From NCBI GenBank assembly GCA_020441225.1, contig JAGRMP010000001.1, positions 429 through 6,343 of the forward strand: 5,915 nt of DNA, read 5' to 3'. The translations under genes and the position numbers were made by a program. Below, piece by piece: positions 5,773 through 5,915 of this stretch. The notes beneath the pieces were generated by a model. The model was not told the origin of the DNA. It worked only from the letters and a program-made list of their open reading frames with translations, and ran no database searches. Within the stretch, counting starts at the first letter, position 1; each line of letters begins with the position of its first letter. Origin of the DNA: Maritimibacter sp. GTDB lineage: Bacteria > Pseudomonadota > Alphaproteobacteria > Rhodobacterales > Rhodobacteraceae.

Positions 5773-5793
5773 GCGGGCGACGCGTCGCACCGC
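5773..5793 (+). promoter_or_regulatory. Bulged hairpin just upstream of the rplK ribosome site
   Basis: GCGG (5773-5776) pairs with CCGC (5790-5793), and GCGA (5777-5780) with TCGC (5785-5788), leaving a bulged A at 5789 and a CGCG loop. The inner part is a perfect 12-bp palindrome (5777-5788). It ends 9 bases before AAGGAG (5803-5808). Its position resembles where ribosomal protein L1 represses rplKA mRNA in E. coli, but I cannot match the L1 site by eye. Confidence 0.45.
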
Positions 5794-5815
5794 TGTTGAT
5801 CAAAGGAGAGACCAG

Positions 5816-5915
5816 ATGGCCAAGAAGGTCGCTGGCAAGATGAAGCTGCAGATCCCTGCAGGTCAGGCCAACCCCTCGCCGCCCGTCGGCCCCGCGCTCG
5901 GTCAGCGTGGCATCA
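5816..5915 (+). CDS. rplK: 50S ribosomal protein L11, 5' part (cut by the window edge)
   Basis: The first 33 codons read [21 protein letters not shown], then [12 protein letters not shown]. This is the unmistakable N-terminus of L11, including the proline-rich [11 protein letters not shown] segment that contacts 23S rRNA in the GTPase-associated centre, the region used by elongation factors and by RelA. A strong AAGGAG (5803-5808) lies 7 bases before the ATG. The 3' end is outside the window, and rplA would be expected next. Confidence 0.96.
   Translation, partial: MAKKVAGKMKLQIPAGQANPSPPVGPALGQRGI

Noticed and set aside
3981..5843. 620-codon open frame on the + strand
   Set aside because: It lies antisense to the well-supported hydrolase and tetR genes and runs across both divergent promoters into rplK. 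The translation is Gly/Arg/Gln/His-rich with no recognisable domain, as expected for an antisense shadow in GC-rich DNA.

Overview
The window is GC-rich DNA from an alphaproteobacterium, most likely of the Rhodobacterales (Roseobacter/Rhodobacter type). That placement rests on the wording of SecE and NusG, which look like the versions I recall from that order; I ran no search. The backbone is the secE-nusG-rplK transcription/translation cluster on the + strand.

Layout, left to right. (1) A + strand gene (14-1318) encodes an unnamed, probably four-pass membrane protein with a long acidic cytoplasmic linker. (2) secE (1433-1630) follows after a 111-base gap that holds only a weak promoter candidate. 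(3) A 179-base gap with a terminator-like hairpin separates secE from nusG (1810-2343), which ends at a strong intrinsic terminator (2385-2413). (4) Four genes then lie on the - strand between nusG and rplK. In transcription order they are a TetR-family regulator (5549-5001), a membrane-anchored alpha/beta hydrolase (4991-4005), a YdeI/OmdA-family protein (3923-3297) and a CysE-like hexapeptide acetyltransferase (3099-2419). (5) The 266-base gap at 5550-5815 carries two divergent promoters, two tandem operator-like palindromes, a C11 tract and two bulged hairpins in the probable rplK leader. (6) rplK starts at 5816 and runs off the right edge. No gap without a gene exceeds 300 bases; the largest others are 3100-3296 (one promoter candidate, otherwise nothing clear) and 1631-1809.

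How the parts fit: secE, nusG and rplK are housekeeping genes for protein export, transcription elongation and ribosome assembly. The four reverse genes look like an accessory block placed between two conserved neighbours, each side insulated by its own signals. Within the block, tetR and the hydrolase form a tight pair (9-base gap, ribosome site overlapping the tetR stop) behind a promoter covered by two palindromes. The simplest reading is an autorepressed regulator controlling a hydrolase. The acetyltransferase appears to have its own promoter. I see no CRISPR array, insertion sequence, tRNA or rRNA. I also see no convincing undescribed multi-gene system; the best leads are the tetR control region, the structured rplK leader and the split of nusG from rplK.
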